A stretch of 64,000 nucleotides of DNA, taken from the NCBI RefSeq assembly GCF_012317045.1, contig NZ_CP051154.1, forward strand, positions 1,240,001 through 1,304,000, written 5' to 3'. This document shows positions 38,380 through 46,619 of this stretch, piece by piece; the stretch's first letter is position 1, and each line of letters opens with the position of its first letter. The notes below the pieces were generated by a model, which searched no databases, was not told where the DNA came from, and saw nothing but the letters and a program-made list of their open reading frames with translations. Position numbers and translations under genes: made by a program. Origin of the DNA: Leifsonia sp. PS1209. GTDB taxonomy: Bacteria; Actinomycetota; Actinomycetes; Actinomycetales; Microbacteriaceae.

Positions 38380-38984
38380 GCGCCCAGTGCCTCCAGCGGG
38401 TTCTCCGCCAGCTTCCGCACGACGCCGTTCGCGACGATCCTGGCCGCCTGCGTCGTCGGCTTGCGCGCGGCCTGGTCCGTCACGCACGCTCCGAACTCGG
38501 CGGCGATGCTGAGTCGCGGGAATGCGGCGAGCACCTCCTCCCGGAATGCCAGAGGAAGCAGGTCGGCGCGCACGCCGGAGATGTCGAGGCCGGTGGCGAT
38601 TTCGAGCAGGTGGCCCTCGGCATCCAGTGCTGGATCGACCGTCGGCCAGTTGTGGCGCACGATCACCTCGTGCACGCGGGTGCGCCGCTCGGCAGGCCAG
38701 CCTGCGCCGGCGGTGAGCGCGGCGGCGACGTGACCGCCGGCGTCCTCGTAGCTGAGCGTGACGTTGTCGAACTCCTCGACCAGCCCGAGGTCGTGCAGCA
38801 GCGCCGCGACGTAGAGCAGCTCGTGGTCGATGTCGTCCCCGCCGTCCAGCTCGGCGAAACCGAGCGCCCACAGCCACGACCGGATGCAGTGGTTCAGCAG
38901 CGCGGGGGTCTGCCGCTCTGCGGCGAACTCGTACGCGGCGCGGGCGGCCTGGGTGTCTGGCGGGGTGAAATCGGCGAGGCGCAT
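38376..38984 (-). CDS. HD domain phosphohydrolase-like protein
   Basis: A 202-residue metal-dependent HD-superfamily protein. The motif H...HD...D is seen as NHCIRSW (about 29), ALLHDLGL (about 62) and a later His/Asp set. The arrangement resembles the cyanamide hydratase-like (DdiA) group of HD proteins, so a hydratase or phosphohydrolase role is possible. ATG 38984 lies 6 nt after CATGAT, leaderless style. It stands alone, with the next minus-strand gene 37 bp upstream. Confidence 0.82.
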   Translation of the reverse strand: MRLADFTPPDTQAARAAYEFAAERQTPALLNHCIRSWLWALGFAELDGGDDIDHELLYVAALLHDLGLVEEFDNVTLSYEDAGGHVAAALTAGAGWPAERRTRVHEVIVRHNWPTVDPALDAEGHLLEIATGLDISGVRADLLPLAFREEVLAAFPRLSIAAEFGACVTDQAARKPTTQAARIVANGVVRKLAENPLEALGA

Positions 38985-39021
38985 ACGGCCATCATGCCGG
39001 GTTTCCGGGAGGTGGGCGCGC

Positions 39022-40053
39022 TCAGGCCGGGTGGACCACCGTGATGCCCGTCGGCGAGGCCGTCTCCGCATCGGGGAGCATCGCCGCGCCGGTCTCCAGG
39101 CTGACGGCGCCCGAGAGCAGGGCCTGCGGGCGGAGGGCGCCGGAGGCGACAAGGTTGAGCATCCCCGGGTAGTCGGCGGCGGACATCCCGTGGCTGCCGA
39201 GGATGTCGAGCTCCCAGGCGAGCACGCGGTCGAGGGGGAGGACGGGGAGCTGGTCGGCGGAGAGCAGGCCGACCTGCACGTGGCGGCCGCGGCGACGCAG
39301 CGACAGGACGGCGTCCGTGCTGGTGGTGGACGAGCCGACGGCGTCGATGCTCACGTCGGCGCCTCCTCCGGTGAGGTCGGTGATGGTGGCCGGAGTGGAT
39401 GGGTCCGCGAGCACGACGTGCTCTGCGCCGAGGCGGGCGGCGAGGTCGAGCGCGGCCGGGTTGCGGTCGACCGCGACCACCCTGGCGCCGAGAGCCACCG
39501 CGATCATCACCGCGCTCAGGCCGACGCCGCCCGCGCCGTAGACGGCGACCCACTCGCCCGGGCGAACGGCGGCGCGCATCCGGACGGCGCGGTACGCGGT
39601 GGCGAAGCGGCAGCCGAGGCTGGCGGCCGCGTCGTCGTCGAGACTGTCCGGCACGGCGACCAGATTGAGGTCTGCGGCGCGGATCGCGACCAGTTCCGCG
39701 TGCGATCCCCAGTGCGTGAAGCCGGGTTGGGTCTGGTTCGGGCAGACCTGCGACTGGCCGGATGCGCACCAGGAGCATGCGCCGCAGCCGTTGACGAACG
39801 GCGCGGTCACCCTGTCTCCGACCCGCCAGCCCGTCACGCCGTCGCCGAGCGCGGCGATGGTCCCCGCGAACTCGTGGCCGGGGACGTGCGGCAGGTGGAC
39901 GGTGTCGTCGTGTCCGGCCCAGGCGTGCCAGTCGCTGCGGCAGAGGCCGGATGCTCCCACCCTGATCACCGCGCCGCCCTCCGGAGCGACGGGGTCGGGG
40001 ACGTCGCGCACCTCGACAGGACCGCCGAAGCGGTCATAGACCATCGCCCTCAT
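39022..40053 (-). CDS. Zinc-dependent alcohol dehydrogenase (MDR family)
   Basis: A 343-residue medium-chain NAD(P)-dependent dehydrogenase. Catalytic-zinc ligands are CRSDWHAW (Cys about 38), GHEFAG (His-Glu about 60) and the Cys 145-equivalent region; structural-zinc cysteines are GCGACSWCASGQSQVC (about 94-109). The cofactor motif is GAGGVGLSA (about 170). Substrate unknown. ATG 40053 overlaps the end of the NUDIX gene by 4 bp (ATGA), so the two are co-translated. Its position and length agree with the family. Confidence 0.9.
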   Translation of the reverse strand: MRAMVYDRFGGPVEVRDVPDPVAPEGGAVIRVGASGLCRSDWHAWAGHDDTVHLPHVPGHEFAGTIAALGDGVTGWRVGDRVTAPFVNGCGACSWCASGQSQVCPNQTQPGFTHWGSHAELVAIRAADLNLVAVPDSLDDDAAASLGCRFATAYRAVRMRAAVRPGEWVAVYGAGGVGLSAVMIAVALGARVVAVDRNPAALDLAARLGAEHVVLADPSTPATITDLTGGGADVSIDAVGSSTTSTDAVLSLRRRGRHVQVGLLSADQLPVLPLDRVLAWELDILGSHGMSAADYPGMLNLVASGALRPQALLSGAVSLETGAAMLPDAETASPTGITVVHPA

Positions 40054-40436
40054 GCCGTGAGCACCCGGACGGCTGGCACGTCGGCCGCGGCCCACTCCAG
40101 CGCCGCCAGCTCCGTGGTGCGGACCCAGAGCAGCGCGTCGTGGTCCGTGCTGCGCGTCGGCAGTTCACCGGTGAGTTCTGCGCGGTAGCAGGCCAGGTCG
40201 ATCGAGCGTCCGCCCGCCTCCGTGACACTGCGGTCGACCAGCTCGCCGACCAGGATGCCGACGCCGAGCTCTTCGCGGATCTCGCGCACCAGCGCGGTCT
40301 CCGGGGTCTCGCCCTGCTCGACCTTGCCGCCGGGGAACTCCCAGAGTCCGGCGGCGTCTTTGCCGGGGGCGCGGCGGCACGCCAGCACACGCCCGTCGCG
40401 CACGAGGACGGCAGCCACCACTTCGAGGGGTTCCAC
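40050..40436 (-). CDS. NUDIX hydrolase (MutT-like)
   Basis: A 128-residue Nudix pyrophosphatase resembling 8-oxo-dGTP diphosphatase MutT. The Nudix box is complete: GGKVEQGETPETALVREIREE (described as positions about 37-57, with REIREE the metal-binding core). Early residues WEFPGG place the box correctly. GTG 40436 lies 6 nt after CAGGAT, leaderless style. Translationally coupled to the alcohol dehydrogenase. Confidence 0.88.
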   Translation of the reverse strand: MEPLEVVAAVLVRDGRVLACRRAPGKDAAGLWEFPGGKVEQGETPETALVREIREELGVGILVGELVDRSVTEAGGRSIDLACYRAELTGELPTRSTDHDALLWVRTTELAALEWAAADVPAVRVLTA

Positions 40437-40514
40437 GACTCCATCCTGCCCCCTGGGGGCCGAAACCGCCGGGTGCCCGCGCCGTCGGGCGCGACAGGCC
40501 GCTCGCGCATCCGG

Positions 40515-42125
40515 TCAGCGGGTGAAGGTGCCGACCTTCTCCGTGTTGTAGTACTCGAACACGAACGAGGCGCTGCGACCGTCCGACGGCGGGGAGAACG
40601 TGATCGCGGAGAGCGAGCCGGGCGGCGCGTTCTCGCTGTCGAGCGGCGTGACGAACTCGTCTCCCGTCCAGTGCTTCAGCGTGTACACGGTGTTCTTCGG
40701 GCCGAGCGTGATGGTGAGCGTGCCGCCGGTGGCCGCGACCGTCGCCGGGCCGGTGTACGGGTTCTGGTACGTGCCGACGAACGAGCTGAGCGGTGCGGAC
40801 GGGACGGGAGAGGTGGGAGGCGACTGGCCGACCAGGGTGCCGACGGGTTCGTCCATGTTGGCGAAGGCGTTGCTGTACAGTTTCGCCCAGTCGGTGCGCG
40901 GCGCGCCGTACTGCACGAGGTCGAGGAACTGCATCGCCAGCGTCTCCGCCGTGCCGTTGGCCGCCGCGTTCACCAGGACGACGATGCCGAGGTCGGCGGA
41001 GGGGAGCGTGACGAACGTGGTCCCCGCGCCGAGCTGGAACGCGCCGGAGTGGCTCACCGTGGTGCGGCCGGAGGCGGCGACGCCGACGTTGAAGCCGTAG
41101 CCGTACTGGCCGGGGCGGGTCTCGGCGTTGGCGACCGGGCCCGTGATGATCTGCGGGGAGATGGCGGGCAGCAGCGCTTTGCCGTCGACGATCTCGTGGC
41201 CGCCGTACCGTCCGTCGTCGATGACCATCGCCATCCACTTGGTGAGGTCGGTGACGGAGGAGCTGACGCCGCCGGCCGGGGACTGCGCATCCGGCTCGCG
41301 CTGGTACTTGGCCTCGTACTGGCCGTCGACCAGCACGTGCGGCACCGCGCGGTCGGTCCTCGCGATGTAGTCGGAGAAGCGCGAGCTGGTGGCCGTCATC
41401 CCGAGCGGTCCGTAGAGGTCGCGCTGCGAGAGCGTCTCCCAGTCGGTGCCTGCGGCATCGGCGACGGACTGAGCGGCGGCGGTGATGCCGAAGTTGGTGT
41501 ACGTCCACTGGGCGCGGAACGGTTCGAGCGGGAGGTAGCGCAGGCGCGAGAGCACCTCTGCGCGGTCGTAGCCGAGCTCTTCGAGGTCGTCGCCGGCGTG
41601 GTCGGGGAGGCCGGAGCGGTGCGCGTAGAAGTCCGCGATGGTGGCGTGCGTCGTGACGTACGGGTCCGCGAGCGCGAACGACGGGAGGTTGGCCGTCACC
41701 GGGGTGTTCCAGGCGACGGTGCCCTTGCCGACCTCGTCGGCGATGACCGTGGCGCCGATGGGCTTCGACAGCGACGCGAGCTGGAACACCGTGTCCGCGT
41801 CGACGGCGCCCGGCTTGCCGACCTGGCGGACGCCGAAGCCCTTCGCGAAGACGGTCCTGCCCTGATAGGTGACGCCGACGGCGATGCCGGGCACGCCGGT
41901 CTGCGTCAGGATCGACGACGCGAGCGCGGGGAGCCTGTCGATCGCGGCGGTGACGGCACCCTGCGCGATGGGCACACCGGCGTCCGCTCCCGGATCCGTG
42001 CTCAGGCCGGCCGGGGCCGCCGGCGTGTGCGCCGGGTCTCCGCCCCCGCCGCTCGCCGTGCACCCCACCAGGGTGGCCACCGCCACCGCGGCACCGATCA
42101 GAGCACCCGCCCGTCGCATCCTCAC
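40515..42125 (-). CDS. Beta-lactamase-like serine hydrolase lipoprotein (class C/esterase family)
   Basis: About 536 residues. A signal peptide ends in a lipobox (LVGC), so the protein is anchored outside the membrane. The beta-lactamase/DD-peptidase fold follows: SLSK (SxxK nucleophile, about 118-121), YTNFG (YxN) and SHSG (KTG equivalent). A C-terminal beta-rich domain (about 440-536) resembles the DUF3471-like tail of such esterases. It may be a peptidase or esterase acting on cell-wall peptides. I favour GTG 42125 because the -10 box TAGAGT (42138-42133) overlaps the upstream GTG 42134. Confidence 0.86.
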   Translation of the reverse strand: MRMRRAGALIGAAVAVATLVGCTASGGGGDPAHTPAAPAGLSTDPGADAGVPIAQGAVTAAIDRLPALASSILTQTGVPGIAVGVTYQGRTVFAKGFGVRQVGKPGAVDADTVFQLASLSKPIGATVIADEVGKGTVAWNTPVTANLPSFALADPYVTTHATIADFYAHRSGLPDHAGDDLEELGYDRAEVLSRLRYLPLEPFRAQWTYTNFGITAAAQSVADAAGTDWETLSQRDLYGPLGMTATSSRFSDYIARTDRAVPHVLVDGQYEAKYQREPDAQSPAGGVSSSVTDLTKWMAMVIDDGRYGGHEIVDGKALLPAISPQIITGPVANAETRPGQYGYGFNVGVAASGRTTVSHSGAFQLGAGTTFVTLPSADLGIVVLVNAAANGTAETLAMQFLDLVQYGAPRTDWAKLYSNAFANMDEPVGTLVGQSPPTSPVPSAPLSSFVGTYQNPYTGPATVAATGGTLTITLGPKNTVYTLKHWTGDEFVTPLDSENAPPGSLSAITFSPPSDGRSASFVFEYYNTEKVGTFTR

Positions 42126-42158
42126 GATCCGCACTCTAGCGGTCGGGGAGCGGTCGGG

Positions 42159-42177
42159 CCCAGCGTTTTTCGTTGGG
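42159..42177. terminator. Weak hairpin after the LacI gene
   Basis: CCCAGCG-TTTTT-CGTTGGG, 7-bp stem with one G-T pair, between the LacI stop and the serine hydrolase start. It has no U-run on the minus strand, so terminator function is uncertain. Confidence 0.35.
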
Positions 42178-42212
42178 ACTCGGCGGGACTCGCCGCCTCG
42201 GGCGGGCGGCGG

Positions 42213-43250
42213 TCAGGGGCGGGCAGGGGCCGGACCGGTGGACGCGCGAACGATGAGGCGGGGCTCGACGGAGGCGGGGGCGAGCGTGGTGCCGGGGTCG
42301 GCGATGTAACGCAGCAGGTGGGAGACCGCGAGGCAGGCCATCTCGGAGAACGGCTGGGCCACCGTGGTGAGCGACGGGGAGCAGTACTCGGCGAGGGCGA
42401 TGTCGTCGACGCCGACCACGGACACGTCCTCCGGGATGCGCTTGCCCAGCTCGTGGAACGCCCTGATCACGCCGAACGCCATCTCGTCGCTCGAGACGAA
42501 CACCGCCGTCACGTCCGGGATGCGGCCGAGGATGAGGCCGTTCTGGTATCCGGAGGCCGGCGACCAGTCGCCCTTCAGCTCGGGAGGGGGAGCGATGCCC
42601 GCTGCTTCCAGGGTGGTCCGCCAGCCTTCGCTCCTGCTCACCGCATCCAGCCACTCGGTGGGGCCGGAGACATGCCAGACCGTTTCGTGGCCGAGGTCGA
42701 GCAGGTGCTGGGTGGCGAGCTTGGCCGCCTGCGACTGGTCGACGGCGACCACCTCGGTGGAGGAGGTGCGCGAGCCGTCGATGGTGATGGTCGGGATGTC
42801 CTTGGTGAGGTCTTCGATGCCCTTGGTCACCTGGATGAGCGGGAGCGCGAGGATGATGCCCTCGACGCTCTGCTCGGCGAGCCGGGACATGGCCTCCTCG
42901 ATCGCGACCGGTTCGAGCGACGGACTGGTGGCGGCACTCACGGCGTAGCCGGCCTCGCGGGCCGCCTGCTCGACACCCGCCGTGACGGCCGTGCGCGAGT
43001 ACGAGTTGGTCTGCAGCAGCACGATGCCGATGGTCCTGCTGTGCCCGGACGACAGGATGCGCGCCGCGTTGTTCTTGCGATAACCGAGTTGCTCGACGGC
43101 GGCGAGCACCCGCGCACGGGTCTTCTCCTGCACGTTGGGGTGACCGCTGAGGGCGCGGGAGACCGTCTGGGCGGAGACGCCGGCCACGCGCGCGACGTCG
43201 GTCATGCCGGGTGGCTTCGCCGCCGCGTCCCGGAGCTCGGTGTTGCTCAT
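42213..43250 (-). CDS. LacI-family transcriptional regulator
   Basis: A 345-residue sugar-responsive repressor. The N-terminal helix-turn-helix and hinge read MTDVARVAGVSAQTVSRAL (about 17-35) and YRKNNAARILSSGHSRTIG; the rest is a periplasmic-binding-like effector domain. Start ATG 43250. Divergent from a sugar ABC importer and GH35 beta-galactosidase, it very probably represses them until a galactoside-derived ligand binds; a near-palindrome sits in the importer promoter spacer. Confidence 0.9.
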   Translation of the reverse strand: MSNTELRDAAAKPPGMTDVARVAGVSAQTVSRALSGHPNVQEKTRARVLAAVEQLGYRKNNAARILSSGHSRTIGIVLLQTNSYSRTAVTAGVEQAAREAGYAVSAATSPSLEPVAIEEAMSRLAEQSVEGIILALPLIQVTKGIEDLTKDIPTITIDGSRTSSTEVVAVDQSQAAKLATQHLLDLGHETVWHVSGPTEWLDAVSRSEGWRTTLEAAGIAPPPELKGDWSPASGYQNGLILGRIPDVTAVFVSSDEMAFGVIRAFHELGKRIPEDVSVVGVDDIALAEYCSPSLTTVAQPFSEMACLAVSHLLRYIADPGTTLAPASVEPRLIVRASTGPAPARP

Positions 43251-43316
43251 GGTCTCGATGATAGCGGGCGCATGTGCGTGTTCGCGCAGATTTCCGGCCG
43301 TTTCGATCAATTCGGA

Positions 43317-43345
43317 TTGACAAGTTGTTATCGCTATCAATTCTG
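43317..43345 (+). promoter_or_regulatory. Promoter and LacI-type operator of the sugar importer operon
   Basis: TTGACA (43317-43322) and a weak AATTCT (43339-43344) with 16-bp spacing. Between them TTGTTATCGCTATCAA (43325-43340) is a near-palindrome with a central CG, TTGnTAnCGnTAnCAA, the layout of LacI-family operators. A GAACCCG/CGGGTTC hairpin (43363-43380) follows in the leader, just before the Shine-Dalgarno. Confidence 0.6.
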
Positions 43346-43400
43346 TGCGACACTCGCATCTCGAACCCGCTCTCGGGTTCCTGTGATCAAAGGAGAGGCA

Positions 43401-44699
43401 GTGAAGAAGTCAGCAGCAATCCGTATGGCGGGCGCGGCGGGGGCGGTTGCGCTCGGCCTGATGTCGCTCGCCGGGTGTTCCGGCAGCGCAGGATCCACCG
43501 AGCCGAGCACGGCGAAGGTCACGTTCTGGGGCTGGGCCCCTGGATACGCCGACGCCGTCAAGGCATTCAACGCATCGCACAAGGACGTGACGGTGACGTA
43601 TCAGGAGGTGCAGCCCGGCTCGAAGGGCGGCTACCAGAAGATGCTCAACGCGGTCACCGCGAACAACGCCCCGTGTCTCGCGCAGGTGGGATACGAGACC
43701 CTGCCGAGCTTCGCGGCGCAGGGGGCACTCGACGACGTCTCGCAGTATGCGAACGATGACAAAGAGGACTTCCAGCCCGCCGCATGGAGCTCGGTGAGCA
43801 TCGGCGACGCGGTCTACGGCGCCCCGGTCGACACGGGGCCAATGGGCCTGTTCTACAACAAGGAGCTGTTCGACTCGCTCGGCCTCTCCGCCCCGGCCAC
43901 CTGGGACGAGTACAAGGCGGACGCGGAGAAGATCCACGCCTCCGACCCGAAGAAGTTCATCTCGTCCCCATACCTCGACTACGACTACGCCGGGCTCGCC
44001 TGGCAGACCGGCGCGAAGTGGTTCAGCGTCGACGGTGACGCGTGGAAGGTCTCGATGGCCTCCGACGCCAACGCGGAGGTGGCCGACTACTGGCAGGGGC
44101 TCGTCACCGAAGGACTGATCAGCAGCGCCCCGATGTACGACCAGGCCTGGTACACGGGCCTCGGCGACGGCAGCATCGCCACCGTCGTCGGGGCCGTCTG
44201 GCAGGCGGGGGTCATCAAGGGCGGTGCGGCGAACGGCTCGGGCAAGTGGGCCGTCGCGCCGATGCCGCAGTGGAAGGCGGGGGACGACCAGGTCGGCAAC
44301 GCGGGAGGCTCCGCGACCGCCGTGCTGAAGGGCTGCAAGACGCCGAAGGCGGCCTGGGAGTTCGCGCACTGGCTGAGCACGGACAAGGACACGTACGCGA
44401 CGCTCGTGCAGAAGGCCGGCCTCTACCCGGCCGCGACGGCGCTGACCGACCTGCCTGCGCTCACGGAAGCCGACCCGTACTTCGGCGGCCAGAAGATCTT
44501 CGATGTCTTCGCGAAGGCGGCGCCGAAAGTGAACCAGGACTGGACATGGGGCCCGGTGATGACGAAGACCGCCGCCGACCTCGACGACGGCCTCGGCAAA
44601 GCCTGGGCCGGTCAGGGCACCATCGCCGACGCGCTGAAGACAGCGCAGCAGAAGACGGTGGCGGAGCTGAAGAAGCAGGGCCTGACGGTCTCCCAGTAG
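43401..44699 (+). CDS. Sugar ABC transporter substrate-binding lipoprotein
   Basis: A 432-residue extracellular solute-binding protein of family 1. The signal peptide ends in the lipobox LAGC (Cys 25). The mature part shows VTFWGWAPGYADAV and later GGSATAVLKG, typical of maltose/oligosaccharide receptors. GTG 43401 has AAAGGAGAG upstream. It opens a divergent operon: receptor, two permeases, GH35 enzyme. No ATPase gene is in the operon, so a shared ATPase such as MsiK would energise it (common in actinobacteria, inference). A strong hairpin follows its stop. Confidence 0.9.
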   Translation: MKKSAAIRMAGAAGAVALGLMSLAGCSGSAGSTEPSTAKVTFWGWAPGYADAVKAFNASHKDVTVTYQEVQPGSKGGYQKMLNAVTANNAPCLAQVGYETLPSFAAQGALDDVSQYANDDKEDFQPAAWSSVSIGDAVYGAPVDTGPMGLFYNKELFDSLGLSAPATWDEYKADAEKIHASDPKKFISSPYLDYDYAGLAWQTGAKWFSVDGDAWKVSMASDANAEVADYWQGLVTEGLISSAPMYDQAWYTGLGDGSIATVVGAVWQAGVIKGGAANGSGKWAVAPMPQWKAGDDQVGNAGGSATAVLKGCKTPKAAWEFAHWLSTDKDTYATLVQKAGLYPAATALTDLPALTEADPYFGGQKIFDVFAKAAPKVNQDWTWGPVMTKTAADLDDGLGKAWAGQGTIADALKTAQQKTVAELKKQGLTVSQ

Positions 44700-44704
44700 T
44701 GACA

Positions 44705-44749
44705 GGTGGATGCGGCGCGCCGACCACGCGGGCGGCCGCCGCATCCACC
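44705..44749 (+). terminator. Intercistronic hairpin after the sugar receptor gene
   Basis: A perfect 13-bp stem GGTGGATGCGGCG/CGCCGCATCCACC (44705-44717 and 44737-44749), 5 bp after the stop and 41 bp before the permease start. It probably protects the abundant receptor mRNA or reduces read-through into the permeases. Confidence 0.75.
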
Positions 44750-44790
44750 GTGGACGAGCACGCGCATCCCGTGTGCGGAGAGAAGGAAAC

Positions 44791-45753
44791 GTGACCGACC
44801 TGGCCGTCGCCGAGCGCATGGCGACCACCGCGGACGCAGCGCCGTCGACCGGGCGGGCGCCGCGCAGGCGCCGCTCGTTCGACTGGCGGGCGCCGCTGCT
44901 GTTCCTCGGGCCGTTCTTCGTGCTCTTCCTGGGCATGTACATCGCGCCGATCGTCTATGCCTTCATCAGCAGCCTGTTCACGGTGAAGCGCTCCGGACTG
45001 GGGCTGACGGCGCCGACGCAGGTGTTCGACCCGTTCGCGAACTACGCGCACGCGTTCTCCGACCCCGACTTCACGGCGTCGCTCGGCCGGGTGGCCCTGT
45101 TCGGGGTGGTGCAGGTGCCGCTGATGCTCGGTCTCGCGCTGGCCCTTGCGCTGCTGATCGACTCGAAGTCGGCCCGCGGCAAGGGCTTCTTCCGGCTGTC
45201 GAGCTTCCTCCCGTATGCGATCCCCGGCGTGAGCGCCGCACTGGTCTGGTCGTTCATGTACTCGACGACGTCGAGCCCGATCAACCACCTGCTGGAGCCC
45301 CTCGGCATCCAGCTGCCGTTCTTCGACGACGGCACCGTGCTCTGGTCGGTGGCGAACATCGTCACCTGGAGCTGGACCGGATACAACATGATCATCATCT
45401 ACGCCGCGCTGCAGTCGATCCCCGCCGAGGTGCTCGAAGCGGCGAAGCTCGACGGGGCGTCGGCATTCCGCACGGCGTGGAGCGTGAAGATCCCGATGGT
45501 GCGCAGCGCGATCGTGCTCACAGCGGTGTTCTCGATCATCGGGTCCGCCCAGCTCTACAACGAGCCGACGGTGCTGCAGCCCATCTCCGGCGGGTCCGTC
45601 TCGTCCACGTTCACCCCGATCATGTCTGCGCAGGCAGCCGTCGGCGCTGGCAACTATCCGTACGCGGCGGCGCAGTCGGTCATCCTGGCGGTGCTCGTCG
45701 GCGTGATCTCGTTCGTGTTCTTCCGTCTCACCAGCAAAGGAGACAAGGCGTGA
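44791..45753 (+). CDS. Sugar ABC transporter permease (MalF/LacF-like)
   Basis: A 320-residue integral membrane permease with six spans. The EAA loop that contacts the ATPase is visible as LEAAKLDGASAFRTAWSVKIPMV (about 215-237). GTG 44791 is preceded by GAAGGAAAC. Overlaps the next permease by 4 bp (GTGA), so the two subunits are made together. Confidence 0.9.
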   Translation: MTDLAVAERMATTADAAPSTGRAPRRRRSFDWRAPLLFLGPFFVLFLGMYIAPIVYAFISSLFTVKRSGLGLTAPTQVFDPFANYAHAFSDPDFTASLGRVALFGVVQVPLMLGLALALALLIDSKSARGKGFFRLSSFLPYAIPGVSAALVWSFMYSTTSSPINHLLEPLGIQLPFFDDGTVLWSVANIVTWSWTGYNMIIIYAALQSIPAEVLEAAKLDGASAFRTAWSVKIPMVRSAIVLTAVFSIIGSAQLYNEPTVLQPISGGSVSSTFTPIMSAQAAVGAGNYPYAAAQSVILAVLVGVISFVFFRLTSKGDKA

Positions 45754-46619
45754 CCGCCATCAGCCCTCGCGGCATCAGGAGCAGGAGGGACACCTCCCCG
45801 CTCAGCCGCACCGTCGTGATGGTGCTGCTCGCCGTCTCCACCGTGTACTTCCTCTTCCCGCTCTGGTGGCTGCTGGTGGCGGCGACCAAGCCGTTCGGCG
45901 AGCAGTTCTCCGGCAGCGGTCTCTGGTTCGACGGGTTCGGCCTGTTCGACAACCTGGCCAGGCTCACCGCCCAGAACGACGGGATCTTCTGGCAGTGGAT
46001 GCTGAACAGCCTGCTCTACTGCGGCGTCGGCGCCGCGATCGGCACCGTCCTGTCCGCGATGGGCGGATACGCGCTGGCGAAATACGACTTCCCCGGCAGG
46101 GGAGCGGCGTTCGGCGTGATCCTCGCGGCCGTGCTCGTGCCCAAGATCCTGTTCACGCTCCCGCTGTACCTGATGTTCTCCGGCGTGCACCTGATCAACA
46201 ACCCGCTCGCGGTGCTGCTGCCCAGCATCGTCAGCCCGTTCGGCGTCTACCTGGCGCGCGTGTTCGCGGCGCAGTCCGTGCCGGACGAAGTGATCGAGGC
46301 CGGTCGCCTGGACGGCGCGAGCGAGTTCCGGATCTTCCGCGCCATCTCCACGAAGATGATGCTGCCGGCGCTGGTGACGATCTTCCTGTTCCAGTTCGTC
46401 GACATCTGGAACAACTACCTCCTTCCCGCGATGGTGCTCGGCGACGACCACATGCAGCCGGTCACGGTCGGCCTGGTCGGCTGGAACGCCAGCCACGTCG
46501 CTGTGCCCCCGCCCCTCGTGGTGATCGGCTCTCTGGTCTCCGTCGTCCCGCTCATCGTGGCGTTCCTCGCCCTGCAGCGGTTCTGGCGTGCCGGCATGAC
46601 GGCGGGAGCGGTGAAATGA
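45750..46619 (+). CDS. Sugar ABC transporter permease (MalG/LacG-like)
   Basis: A 289-residue permease, partner of the preceding subunit. EAA loop: IEAGRLDGASEFRIFRAI (about 182-199). GTG 45750 overlaps the preceding stop and its own stop overlaps the ATG of the GH35 gene by 4 bp (ATGA). Six spans are visible. The two permeases form the heterodimeric channel for the sugar captured by the receptor. Confidence 0.9.
   Translation: MTAISPRGIRSRRDTSPLSRTVVMVLLAVSTVYFLFPLWWLLVAATKPFGEQFSGSGLWFDGFGLFDNLARLTAQNDGIFWQWMLNSLLYCGVGAAIGTVLSAMGGYALAKYDFPGRGAAFGVILAAVLVPKILFTLPLYLMFSGVHLINNPLAVLLPSIVSPFGVYLARVFAAQSVPDEVIEAGRLDGASEFRIFRAISTKMMLPALVTIFLFQFVDIWNNYLLPAMVLGDDHMQPVTVGLVGWNASHVAVPPPLVVIGSLVSVVPLIVAFLALQRFWRAGMTAGAVK

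Noticed and set aside
40140..44699. 1519-codon frame covering the NUDIX, hydrolase and LacI genes before the sugar receptor
   Set aside because: Only the final 432 codons are a gene; the rest is antisense to three supported minus-strand genes.
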